Assembly: GCA_002478865.1 (NCBI GenBank)
Contig: DLJZ01000030.1
Coordinates: 86,531 to 150,530 of the forward strand
Length of the DNA: 64,000 bases
DNA from: Hungatella sp. UBA7603
GTDB lineage: Bacteria > Bacillota > Clostridia > Lachnospirales > Lachnospiraceae
Direction: 5' to 3'
The notes beneath the pieces are model-generated. The model worked only from the letters and a program-made list of their open reading frames with translations, did not search any database and was not told where the DNA came from. The position numbers and the translations under genes were made by a program. Shown here piece after piece: positions 28,829 to 37,022 of the stretch (within the stretch, counting starts at the first letter, position 1; each line of letters begins with the position of its first letter).

Positions 28829-29437
28829 TCAATTATCGGAATAAATACATCCCAAAGCACGGGTTACCGCTTCATAGGAAAATCCTTTTCTAGCCAGGGA
28901 TGATATGACTTTTGCACGCCCTTTTCGGTCCAATTCTTCCGGCACAATCCGCTTCTTTCTAATATATGCCTGTATCTGTGCTTCTTCGTCCACAGGCTGT
29001 TCCTCTAATATGTCCCGTATCATCTCTTTATCTAAGCCCTTTTTCTGAAGCTCGTACTGGATTTGTCTTTCACTTTTTCTTGTGGAATTGTATTCCACAT
29101 ACCTTTTTCCGTAATTTTCATCGTTGATAAAGCGATGCTCCTTCACAAATAAAATGGCATAATCGATAGCTTCCTGAGGGTATCCCCCCTCCTTTAGCTT
29201 TCTCACCAATTCCTGCTCTGTTTTATCCGAAGCTTTTAAAAGATATAGAACCCGCTCTCTGGCTCTCTTTAACAAAACATCTTTAAGAATCTCCTGATAC
29301 GTATCCTCCGAAAGTTCCTCTCCTTCTTCGATACCAAATCTTTTTATTTCCCCTCTATAAAGAACAAGAGTAAAGTCTTCATCTAGAATGACTTTACTCC
29401 TGCGCTTATCGACGGGCACAATCTCCATTACAATCAT
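28829..29437 (-). CDS. recX: RecA regulator RecX
   Basis: RecX binds RecA filaments and limits their extension. The 202-residue protein is all-helical, built of three-helix repeats; the family pattern shows in LLKASDKTEQELVRKLKEGGYP (about 65-87), FINDENYGKRYVEYNSTRKSERQIQYELQKKG (about 100-135) and RKGRAKVISSLARKGFSYEAV near the end. The position 54 bases downstream of recA on the same strand is the usual one, so it is probably in the recA transcript and induced with it. ATG 29437 has AAGGGG four bases upstream; ATG 29428 is an alternative. Confidence 0.92.
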   Translation of the reverse strand: MIVMEIVPVDKRRSKVILDEDFTLVLYRGEIKRFGIEEGEELSEDTYQEILKDVLLKRARERVLYLLKASDKTEQELVRKLKEGGYPQEAIDYAILFVKEHRFINDENYGKRYVEYNSTRKSERQIQYELQKKGLDKEMIRDILEEQPVDEEAQIQAYIRKKRIVPEELDRKGRAKVISSLARKGFSYEAVTRALGCIYSDN

Positions 29438-29491
29438 AATGCCCCTTATTCTCTCTGTTATTCTATTATCGCCTATCAGGCGTATAAAGCC

Positions 29492-30589
29492 TTATTCCTT
29501 TGGGGAAGCATTCTTATTCTCTTCCGCTTTAATCCGTTTGCTTTCCTTTGCACTTACTGTATCTGCTCCCGGGGCTGCTGCTGCTCCGCCTTCTGTGATC
29601 AGACCGTAATTAGCACGTACCTTATTCTCAATTTCCAGGCAGATCTCCGGATTGTCCTGAAGATAGATCTTTGAATTCTCACGGCCCTGACCAATCTTTG
29701 CATTGTTATAAGCAAACCAGGCTCCGCTCTTTTCTACGATGTTCTCTTTTACGGCAAGATCCAAGACATCGCCTTCTCTGGAAATACCTCTTCCAAACAT
29801 GATATCAAACTCTGCTTCCTTAAATGGAGGTGCAATCTTATTCTTAACTACTTTAATTCTAGCTCGGTTACCTACTACATCGCCACCCTGTTTCAGAGTC
29901 TCGATCTTACGGATATCCAAACGAACAGAAGCATAAAACTTAAGAGCACGTCCACCTGTGGTAGTCTCAGGACTTCCAAACATAACACCAACCTTCTCAC
30001 GAAGCTGGTTGATGAAAAGGACGATACAATTGGATTTGCTGATAACTGCGGTTAACTTTCTAAGTGCCTGAGACATCAGTCTCGCCTGAAGGCCAACGTG
30101 GGAATCTCCCATATCTCCCTCGATCTCCGCTTTTGGAACCAGGGCTGCAACGGAATCCACAACCACGATGTCTACCGCTCCGGAACGAACCATAGTCTCT
30201 GTAATCTCCAACGCTTGTTCTCCGTTATCTGGCTGAGATATGTATAGGTTGTCGATATCGACTCCAATTTTCTTTGCATAAACAGGGTCAAGAGCATGCT
30301 CCGCATCAATAAATCCTGCGATTCCACCACGCTTTTGAACTTCTGCAATCATATGAAGTGCGACAGTCGTCTTACCACTGGATTCTGGTCCGTAAATCTC
30401 TATCACTCTACCTCTTGGAATTCCGCCTAACCCTAAAGCAATATCAAGGCTAAGGGCACCTGTAGGAATGGTCTCTACATTCATATCAGTTCCAGTGTCA
30501 CCGAGCTTCATAATAGAGCCTTTTCCATAGGCTTTCTCTATCTGTGTAAGTGCGGCATCTAGCGCTTTCAATTTATCATCTTTATTCAT
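29492..30589 (-). CDS. recA: recombinase A
   Basis: RecA forms the filament on single-stranded DNA that drives strand exchange and LexA cleavage. The 365-residue protein has Walker [10 protein letters not shown] at 67-75, the [25 protein letters not shown] Walker B region near 140-160, loop L2 ([15 protein letters not shown]) near 205 and an acidic/basic mixed tail. ATG 30589 is chosen because GGAGGA lies just before it; the longer frame to 30610 begins inside the SOS box. Promoter and SOS box upstream indicate damage induction through LexA. Confidence 0.98.
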   Translation of the reverse strand: MNKDDKLKALDAALTQIEKAYGKGSIMKLGDTGTDMNVETIPTGALSLDIALGLGGIPRGRVIEIYGPESSGKTTVALHMIAEVQKRGGIAGFIDAEHALDPVYAKKIGVDIDNLYISQPDNGEQALEITETMVRSGAVDIVVVDSVAALVPKAEIEGDMGDSHVGLQARLMSQALRKLTAVISKSNCIVLFINQLREKVGVMFGSPETTTGGRALKFYASVRLDIRKIETLKQGGDVVGNRARIKVVKNKIAPPFKEAEFDIMFGRGISREGDVLDLAVKENIVEKSGAWFAYNNAKIGQGRENSKIYLQDNPEICLEIENKVRANYGLITEGGAAAAPGADTVSAKESKRIKAEENKNASPKE

Positions 30590-30603
30590 CTTATCCTCCA
30601 ACA

Positions 30604-30659
30604 CGAACAAATGTTCTTCTTATATTCATAATAATAGTATATTTCACCACAATTGTCAA
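30604..30659 (-). promoter_or_regulatory. recA promoter and LexA (SOS) box
   Basis: On the minus strand TTGACA (30654-30659) and TATTAT (30631-30636) are 17 bases apart. CGAACAAATGTTCT at 30604-30617 (palindromic core GAAC-N4-GTTC) matches the Gram-positive LexA box and lies just downstream of the transcription start, ahead of the recA ribosome site. Confidence 0.85.
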
Positions 30660-30826
30660 CCAGAAATTTATGCAATTACGTTCAATAAGCATCACACTCC
30701 CTGCCTGTCCGGCTATGATTTTTACATAGAATGGAAATCCTGGCGAACTGCCAGAGAAACGTTTCATAAAAGGCAAGATACCTTTTGAATGTATGGTAAC
30801 TATATCACAGGCATGTCCTGACTGCA

Positions 30827-30880
30827 AGGTTTTTATCATCCGGGCCTGCATATCGACACAGGCCCGGATTGCAAAAACCT
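30827..30880. repeat. strong 54-base hairpin without a T tail
   Basis: AGGTTTTT and ATCCGGGCCTG on the left pair with CAGGCCCGGAT and AAAAACCT on the right, with a three-base internal loop and a ten-base apical loop. The T run is in the left arm rather than after the stem, so neither strand makes a normal terminator. It lies 13 bases past the subtilase stop and upstream of recA; it could be a 3'-end stabiliser or a processed terminator. Confidence 0.7.
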
Positions 30881-30892
30881 AACGGAAAAAAT

Positions 30893-31783
30893 TTAAAGCA
30901 AAAGACGCTCTACATCAAGAAGTCCCCAGCCCTGCTGATTAATTGGGAGCCCTAAATCCACCGCTCTTTCACGAAGCATCAATTTCACATCCCGATTGTT
31001 CATATAAGGATATTTTTGCAAGAGCAGCGCAATTGCACCTGAAACTAACGGCGTCGACATGGACGTACCGCTCTTACTTTGGTACTGACCCTCTTCATTG
31101 GAACAGCTCATAATTCCAGCGCCGGGAGCGATAATTTCCGGCTTGCAGATGCAGGCGCCCGTAGGCCCTCTACCTGAATAATCAATCATGCGATTTCCCA
31201 TTACATTTACTTCTTTATAGTCGTCGGAACAACCCACTGTAATGACCTTACGGCTAATGCCGGGAGTTGTAATCGTATTGGTCCCCGGACCCATATTTCC
31301 TGCTGCCACACAAACCACTAGCCCGTCATCCCAGGCCGCATTGACGCCACGTACAAGAACTGAATTTTCCGTCATACCTTTTCTTGAAAAGGAACCTACG
31401 GAAATATTTACAATACGAATTCCATATCGTTCTCGGTTATCGCGGACCCATTTTAACCCTGCCAGCACATCAGAAGCATACCCGTTTCCCTTTTTATCCA
31501 AAACCTTAAGCATAATGATGTGGCACTCTGGTGCGATTCCCATATATTTTCCATCGGAAGCACTGCCGCTCCCTCCAATAATTCCAGCTATATGCGTTCC
31601 ATGACCATTGTCGTCATAAGCATCCCGTCTGCGGTGAACAATATCCACGAAATCCACTACTCTATGTTCGAAGTCCTCATGAAGATAAATTCCCGTATCA
31701 AGCACTGCAACTCCTACTCCCCGCCCAGTTAGACCCATACGGTAAGCCATGTCACAGTGTATTGCATCTCTTACATGATTCAC
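30893..31783 (-). CDS. intracellular subtilisin-like serine protease (S8)
   Basis: A 296-residue S8 peptidase with a complete triad: Asp29 in AVLDTGI, His61 in NGHGTHIAG and Ser241 in SGTSMSTP, plus oxyanion Asn163 in AAGNMGPG. It has no signal peptide or pro-domain, as in the intracellular serine proteases of Bacillus, so it probably degrades cytosolic proteins or acts in sporulating or stationary cells. The ribosome site is weak (AGGTAGTGG); ATG 31783 gives a sensible N terminus close to the fold. It is transcribed alone between lysA and recA. Confidence 0.9.
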   Translation of the reverse strand: MNHVRDAIHCDMAYRMGLTGRGVGVAVLDTGIYLHEDFEHRVVDFVDIVHRRRDAYDDNGHGTHIAGIIGGSGSASDGKYMGIAPECHIIMLKVLDKKGNGYASDVLAGLKWVRDNRERYGIRIVNISVGSFSRKGMTENSVLVRGVNAAWDDGLVVCVAAGNMGPGTNTITTPGISRKVITVGCSDDYKEVNVMGNRMIDYSGRGPTGACICKPEIIAPGAGIMSCSNEEGQYQSKSGTSMSTPLVSGAIALLLQKYPYMNNRDVKLMLRERAVDLGLPINQQGWGLLDVERLLL

Positions 31784-32015
31784 AGTCCACTACCTGATTC
31801 CCTTTTTATTAGGATATTCCGCAGTGACTTGCATGGTTTCATTTCGGGGGTAAAATTTTCATTTCCGCCTCAACTTATGAAAATGATATTAAGAAAATCT
31901 TCATAATCTATTCAAACAATATACAAACTTTTACCGAGGGGGTGTGTTATACTAATGACATAAGAAATGCACAATGTATAGAAATATCCTTTTACCCTTT
32001 TTGAAATCCGAAAAT
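31784..32015. other. upstream region of the subtilase gene
   Basis: About 230 AT-rich bases. A G-rich patch, GAGGGGGTGTG near 31937, followed by TTATACT is the only notable point on the plus strand. No gene or clear leftward promoter could be fixed. Confidence 0.4.
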
Positions 32016-32057
32016 CCTAAGAAAAAACCCTGTGTCTTACGGCACAGGGTTTTTTCT
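32016..32057. terminator. bidirectional terminator after lysA
   Basis: AAAAAACCCTGTG at 32022-32034 pairs exactly with CACAGGGTTTTTT at 32043-32055. It lies 30 bases past the lysA stop on the minus strand. Confidence 0.9.
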
Positions 32058-32085
32058 GTTCAAATATTGAATTAAAAAGGCAAAA

Positions 32086-33363
32086 TTATATATCGTACTT
32101 CGTATTTTTTAAAATATCGCAGAAATCAAAGGTAGCAAAGTAATCTTTTGGAGTCTCGGCTCTGCGGATTAATTTAACTTCACCATTTTCTTTTAAAAGC
32201 AGCTCTGCAGATCTTAACTTTCCGTTGTAATTATAACCCATAGCATACCCGTGAGCACCCGTATCATGGATGAACAGCAGATCTCCCTTTTCTATCTCCG
32301 GCATCATACGGTCGATGGCAAATTTGTCGTTGTTCTCGCAAAGAGATCCAACCACATCGTACTTATGACTGCATGCTTCCTGTTCTTTTCCCATAACCGT
32401 AATGTGATGGTAAGCTCCATACATGGCAGGACGCATCAGGTTGACTGCACAGGCATCCACTCCAATGTATTCTTTGTGGGTGTGTTTTTCATGAATGGCT
32501 TCTGTCACCAATCCACCGTAAGGCCCTAACATAAAACGTCCAAGCTCGGTATAAATCGCCACATCTCCCATATCATTTGGTACTAAAATCTCTTCATAAA
32601 CTTTTCTTACACCTTCTCCAATGGCCATGATATCATTGGACTCCTGTCCTGGACGATATGGAATTCCGATTCCGCCAGACAGATTAATAAAGGTAATCTC
32701 AGCACCCGTCTCCTCTTTTAACTTCACTGCAAGTTCAAACAATACCTTTGCAAGCAGAGGATAGTATTCATTGGTCACTGTATTACTGGCAAGAAATGCA
32801 TGGATACCAAATTTCTTAGCACCCTTGCTCTTTAATATCTTAAATGCTTCAAAAAGCTGCTCTGTGGTCATTCCATATTTGGAATCCCCTGGATTATCCA
32901 TGATATCATTGCTGATTTTAAATATTCCACCTGGATTATAGCGACAGCTTATAGTCTCAGGAATATGGCCAATGGCTTTTTCCAGAAATTCAATGTGGGT
33001 AATATCATCAAGATTTATAATTCCACCCAACTGATCTGCTAACTGAAATTCCTCTGCAGGTGTGTCATTGGATGAAAACATGATATCAGAGCCGGAATAA
33101 CCAATGGCATCAGACATCATAAGTTCTGTCATGGATGAACAGTCAGCCCCGCAACCATAATCCTTTAAAATGTTAAGGATAAAGGGATTCGGCGTAGCCT
33201 TGACTGCAAAATACTCCCGGTAACCTTTATTCCAGGAAAATGCCTGTTTCAGTTTCTCTGCATTCTCCCTGATTCCCTTTTCATCATAAATATGAAAGGG
33301 TGTTGGATATTCTTTCACAATTTCTAATAATGCTTCCTTGGTAACAAATGGTGTTTTTTCCAA
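32086..33363 (-). CDS. lysA: diaminopimelate decarboxylase
   Basis: LysA decarboxylates meso-diaminopimelate to L-lysine with pyridoxal phosphate. The 425-residue fold type III enzyme has the PLP lysine in YFAVKATPNP near residue 53, NLSGGIGIPYRPGQ as phosphate-binding loop, ELGRFMLGPYG, the C-terminal domain CENNDKF motif (CESGD in typical LysA) and HDTGAHGYAMGYNYNG. The relaxed CENND motif means that a related ornithine- or arginine-type decarboxylase cannot be fully excluded, but the other motifs fit LysA. A ribosome site precedes ATG 33363; the gene stands 138 bases after pyk. Confidence 0.88.
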   Translation of the reverse strand: MEKTPFVTKEALLEIVKEYPTPFHIYDEKGIRENAEKLKQAFSWNKGYREYFAVKATPNPFILNILKDYGCGADCSSMTELMMSDAIGYSGSDIMFSSNDTPAEEFQLADQLGGIINLDDITHIEFLEKAIGHIPETISCRYNPGGIFKISNDIMDNPGDSKYGMTTEQLFEAFKILKSKGAKKFGIHAFLASNTVTNEYYPLLAKVLFELAVKLKEETGAEITFINLSGGIGIPYRPGQESNDIMAIGEGVRKVYEEILVPNDMGDVAIYTELGRFMLGPYGGLVTEAIHEKHTHKEYIGVDACAVNLMRPAMYGAYHHITVMGKEQEACSHKYDVVGSLCENNDKFAIDRMMPEIEKGDLLFIHDTGAHGYAMGYNYNGKLRSAELLLKENGEVKLIRRAETPKDYFATFDFCDILKNTKYDI

Positions 33364-33501
33364 AGCTTTCCTCTCCTCTCTTAAGTTAAACTATGCAGAA
33401 AGAGCCCGTCTCCGGCATGCCTGCTAGTAAGCTACATTGTACCGGGGATAGACTCTTTTGTCCACACTTTTTTTGTATATTTATTCAAAAAAATTTATTA
33501 A

Positions 33502-34938
33502 TTAGTTTACATTTACTACACGCATGATATTGGTATGAGCCGCTGCTTCATGCTTTCTAATTGGATTTACAACTCCTGCAGTAACTACCACAGTGTCGTT
33601 CACCTCTACAATTCCTTTTTCCTTTAAAAGTTCCATGGAAGAGTAAATTAAAACGTCAGTGGATTCCGCACGTTTTGCGTGAAGTGGCAAAACACCCCAG
33701 TAAAGCTGCATCTGACGAAGTGCAGAAGAGCTTGGGGACAAACCGATGATCTGGCATTCTGGTCTCCATTTGGATAACAGTTTTGCAGTAAAACCGCTGA
33801 TACTTGGTGCTACGATAGCCTTTGCCTCTAGATCTCTAGCAGTTGCTACAGAAGAGTAACAAACAGCATTGGATACGTTGTGTTCATTGGCAGCAGATAC
33901 TCTACGCTGACGGAATGCATTGTAATCCAGATGTTTCTCTGTCTCTTCTACGATAGAAGCCATCATGGAAAGAGCCTCAACTGGATATTTGCCCATTGCA
34001 GTTTCACCGGAAAGCATAACTGCATCGGTTCCATCATAAACTGCGTTTGCTACGTCTGTCACCTCAGCTCTTGTTGGACGAGGATTGCGGATCATAGAAT
34101 CTAACATCTGGGTAGCAGTAATAACTGGCTTACAAGCTACATTACACTTATCAATGATTTTCTTCTGAACAAATGGTACTTCCTGAGCAGGAATCTCAAC
34201 ACCCATATCTCCACGGGCAACCATGATGCCATCACTTACTTCAATGATCTCATCTAGGTTCTCAATTCCTTCTGCATTCTCAATCTTAGCAATAACAGCC
34301 ATATTAGAACCGTTAGATGCCAGGATTTCTTTAATCTCTTTGATTGCACCTGCTGTACGTACAAAAGAAGCAGCAATAAAATCAAATCCCTGTTCAATTC
34401 CAAACTGGATATCCTGCTTATCTTTCTCTGTCAATGCTGGAAGTTTGATTTTAACGTTAGGTACGTTAACACCTTTTCTTTCTCCCAGCTCTCCACCGTT
34501 TATGATGGTGCAAATGATTTCTTTGCCCTTAACTTCCAGAACTTCCATTTCAATCAGACCATCATCAATAAGTATGCGGTTTCCAGTAGTAACATCTTTT
34601 GCAAGGCCCTCATAAGTAATATGACCTCTGGTAGCATCACCGACAATATCTGCAGTTGTTAAAGTATAGGTATCACCTTCCTTTAATGTAACCTTCTTAC
34701 CATCTTCTAAAACACCGGTGCGGATCTCCGGTCCTTTTGTGTCAAGAAGTGCTGCGATTGGCAGATCCAATTCTTCACGAACTCCCTTTAACATATCAAG
34801 GCGTGCCTTCTGCTCTTCATAGTCACCATGAGAAAAGTTAAATCTGGCAACATCCATTCCATGTAAAGCCAGTGCTTTCATCAATTCGCGGTCATTCGTA
34901 TTAGGTCCCATTGTGCAAATAATCTTAGTTCTCTTCAT
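33502..34938 (-). CDS. pyk: pyruvate kinase
   Basis: Pyruvate kinase makes ATP and pyruvate from phosphoenolpyruvate at the end of glycolysis. The 478-residue protein has the normal compact length without the extra C-terminal phosphohistidine domain of Bacillus. Motifs are RFNFSHGDYEEQ with the ADP-side residues, ALLDTKGPEIRTG, IAKIENAEGIENLDEI with the catalytic Lys, MVARGDMGVEIP and ATQMLDSMIRNPRPTRAEVTDVANAVYDG. GGAGGATAATAATG gives the start. The gene follows the rhomboid-like gene by 15 bases and corA before it, so the three may be cotranscribed. Confidence 0.97.
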   Translation of the reverse strand: MKRTKIICTMGPNTNDRELMKALALHGMDVARFNFSHGDYEEQKARLDMLKGVREELDLPIAALLDTKGPEIRTGVLEDGKKVTLKEGDTYTLTTADIVGDATRGHITYEGLAKDVTTGNRILIDDGLIEMEVLEVKGKEIICTIINGGELGERKGVNVPNVKIKLPALTEKDKQDIQFGIEQGFDFIAASFVRTAGAIKEIKEILASNGSNMAVIAKIENAEGIENLDEIIEVSDGIMVARGDMGVEIPAQEVPFVQKKIIDKCNVACKPVITATQMLDSMIRNPRPTRAEVTDVANAVYDGTDAVMLSGETAMGKYPVEALSMMASIVEETEKHLDYNAFRQRRVSAANEHNVSNAVCYSSVATARDLEAKAIVAPSISGFTAKLLSKWRPECQIIGLSPSSSALRQMQLYWGVLPLHAKRAESTDVLIYSSMELLKEKGIVEVNDTVVVTAGVVNPIRKHEAAAHTNIMRVVNVN

Positions 34939-34953
34939 TATTATCCTCCGTAA

Positions 34954-35802
34954 CTAGTGGGTCGTATGGTCGGTCGTGGGGTGATCCGACGTGACGTGTT
35001 TGTGTGTATACAAATGCTCGGAACAGTATTCAAAACTGCCCTCACATTTTGAACAATAACGGAATTCCAGGTTAGGAGAATCTTTTTCGGTCCGTTCGCA
35101 AACGGCACACTTGTGGTGTGTCCCCCCCTGAGGCATAATTTTCATCTGTTTCTGAAAATTATGTTTTCTTTTGATCTCTTTCGGATTAAACCGGCTTGTA
35201 TTCCGGGTTAAAATGAAAAAGAGGATAAAGTTAAATAAAGACATAAATATTGTGACTCTGGTAGTCATGCCACCGGTGATAAATCCATATAGGAAATATA
35301 ACCCATTAAACATTGCAAGCCATTTGGCTTTCATCGGAATCACAAAAAACAAAAGGAATTCCAGATCCGGAAATGTTGCAGCAAAAGCAAAAAACAGGGA
35401 ATAGTTTAAAAATTCTGTTGTCAGGTAAACTGTCTTTCCCATAAAGATATATACAACAAGGGCTGCTGCCACATGTCCGATGACTCCCATAAAGAAATAA
35501 ACGTTAAAACGAAATGCGCCCCATATTCTTTCCAGGTTCTGACCAAGCATATAATAGAGATACATACTGATCAGGCTAAAGAAGATATTAGTACTTCCAG
35601 GGGGGTAAATCATAAATGTAACGACTCTCCATACCTGCCCGCTTAAAATCCTTGATGCATCAAGAGAGAGATACTGCTCATAAAAACCTGGTGCAGTTAG
35701 CGACATAAGAAGCCCCACACCATACATCCCAATAATATAGTACATAAGATTGGAAATCGCATATTTTTTAAATTTGCGTTCCATATTGTAGAAAAATTTC
35801 AT
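34954..35802 (-). CDS. rhomboid-like membrane protein with a C-terminal zinc-binding tail
   Basis: The 282-residue protein has six or so membrane helices in its first 200 residues, with rhomboid-like stretches (GQVWRVVTFMIYPPGSTNIFF, FNVYFFMGVIGHVAAALVVY). No GxSG serine motif is present where rhomboid proteases have it (the region reads FLNYSLFFAFAATFPD), so proteolytic activity is doubtful. After a basic linker the tail holds CAVCERTEKDS...RYCSKCEGSFEYCSEHLYTHKH, with paired Cys and His spaced like a cross-brace zinc finger, then a His/Thr-rich end. The gene lies 21 bases after corA and 15 before pyk on the same strand. Confidence 0.75.
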   Translation of the reverse strand: MKFFYNMERKFKKYAISNLMYYIIGMYGVGLLMSLTAPGFYEQYLSLDASRILSGQVWRVVTFMIYPPGSTNIFFSLISMYLYYMLGQNLERIWGAFRFNVYFFMGVIGHVAAALVVYIFMGKTVYLTTEFLNYSLFFAFAATFPDLEFLLFFVIPMKAKWLAMFNGLYFLYGFITGGMTTRVTIFMSLFNFILFFILTRNTSRFNPKEIKRKHNFQKQMKIMPQGGTHHKCAVCERTEKDSPNLEFRYCSKCEGSFEYCSEHLYTHKHVTSDHPTTDHTTH

Positions 35803-35823
35803 GCCTTCTTCCTTTACTAAAAA

Positions 35824-36765
35824 CTAAAAGAGATCTTTTTTTGAAAAAATCCACGCTACAATCAGTGTCAAAACCAGGGTGAATCCTAATACTATGACAA
35901 ATCCGTGGGGATTGCTTGCAAATGGCATTCCATTTGCATTTACATTCATTCCATAAAAGCTTGCCACCATGGTGGGTATGGACATAACAATAGTAATGGT
36001 AGCCAGAAACTTCATTACAATATTTAAGTTGTTGGAAATTACAGAGGCAAATGCATCCATGGTGCCACTTAAAATGCCGCTGTAGATATTAGCCATCTCG
36101 ATGGCCTGCTTGTTCTCGACAATAACATCCTCCAAAAGCTCCGTGTCTTCCGGATACTTTTTGATTTTTTCATTGCGCATGAGTTTCTCAAGCACCATCT
36201 CATTAGATCTTAGTGATGTTGTAAAGTACACAAGACTCTTTTCCAGCTCCAAAAGCTCTATTAGCTCCCGGTTCTTGGTAGACTTGTGAAGCTTTTCTTC
36301 AATCACTCCGCTCTTTTTATCGATGATTCTTAAATATTGCAGATAAAGCGATGCGTTCTTATAAAGAATCTGCAGAATAAAACGTGTTTTCATATACGTG
36401 TGAAAATCCCTGACCCGGCCATCCATAAACGCATTTAAAACCGTAGTATCTTCCAGACACACCGTAATAATCGCATCATCCGTAGTGATAATACCCATAG
36501 GTATCGTCACATACCAGTCTTTGTCGTTTCGTTCCTCAATGGCAGGTACATCCACAAGAATCAAGGTGTAATGATCCTCTGTCTGAATTCGGGAACGCTC
36601 TTCCTCATCAAGCGGAGCTCTTAAATCGTCCGGGTCGATCTTGTAGGTATTAGCGATTTCCAAAATCTCGGTCGCGGTGGGGTTAGTGAGCGCTATCCAG
36701 GATCCTGGAGAAAGTACATCCTTTTGTTGAATCAAACCGTCCTCAGTCTTATATATCTGTATCAT
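35824..36765 (-). CDS. corA: CorA family magnesium/cobalt transporter
   Basis: CorA forms a pentameric channel that imports Mg2+. The 313-residue protein has the large cytosolic N-terminal domain with long helices, then two membrane helices at the C terminus; the first ends in the signature YGMNVNANGMPF and the last is followed by a basic KKDLF end. The start ATG 36765 has GAAGGGGGAAAC upstream; the six-codon longer frame begins within it. A textbook promoter lies at 36826-36854. It is first in a possible corA-rhomboid-pyk transcript. Confidence 0.93.
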   Translation of the reverse strand: MIQIYKTEDGLIQQKDVLSPGSWIALTNPTATEILEIANTYKIDPDDLRAPLDEEERSRIQTEDHYTLILVDVPAIEERNDKDWYVTIPMGIITTDDAIITVCLEDTTVLNAFMDGRVRDFHTYMKTRFILQILYKNASLYLQYLRIIDKKSGVIEEKLHKSTKNRELIELLELEKSLVYFTTSLRSNEMVLEKLMRNEKIKKYPEDTELLEDVIVENKQAIEMANIYSGILSGTMDAFASVISNNLNIVMKFLATITIVMSIPTMVASFYGMNVNANGMPFASNPHGFVIVLGFTLVLTLIVAWIFSKKDLF

Positions 36766-36825
36766 AGCGTTTCCCCCTTCCATTGAAAAAATATTATGAA
36801 TCCTATGGCAGACTTTGACTTATAC

Positions 36826-36854
36826 ATTATAGAATCCCTATTGATTTTTGTCAA
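36826..36854 (-). promoter_or_regulatory. consensus promoter of corA
   Basis: On the minus strand TTGACA (36849-36854) and TATAAT (36826-36831) are both perfect, with a 17-base spacer. Confidence 0.9.
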
Positions 36855-36928
36855 ACGAAATGAAACCGTTTTTTGTGATCTTAAACAAATTTTGCTAGTT
36901 TTAACATTAATTTAGCATGTTATGACAA

Positions 36929-36957
36929 TTGAATTATTTCTTATTTTATGTTAAACT
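36929..36957 (+). promoter_or_regulatory. promoter of the activase gene
   Basis: TTGAAT at 36929-36934 and TAAACT at 36952-36957 are 17 bases apart. Transcription would begin near 36964, leaving a leader of about 55 bases before ATG 37020. Confidence 0.55.
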
Positions 36958-36992
36958 GATGTTCGGTGAGCCAGCAACTTACTTTTACACAA

Positions 36993-37022
36993 AAGGAGGC
37001 AGGGGATACCCCCGCACATATG
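36993..37022 (+). promoter_or_regulatory. ribosome site with a hairpin between Shine-Dalgarno and start codon
   Basis: AAGGAGG (36993-36999) is 20 bases from ATG 37020, too far for normal initiation. The gap contains GGGGATACCCC (37002-37012), a four-base-pair G/C stem with a three-base loop; folding it leaves an effective spacing of nine bases. The alternative start, GTG 36966, has no ribosome site. Confidence 0.5.

Noticed and set aside
29739-30851. Small ORFs across recA and its upstream region
   Set aside because: They overlap recA, its SOS box or the hairpin at 30827 and have no ribosome site or protein-like motifs.
33395-33455. Possible lysine-responsive leader before lysA
   Set aside because: Only an imperfect stem (AGAGCC...CCGG with CCGG...GACTCT) is present; the gap is too short for the lysine riboswitch and its conserved blocks are absent.
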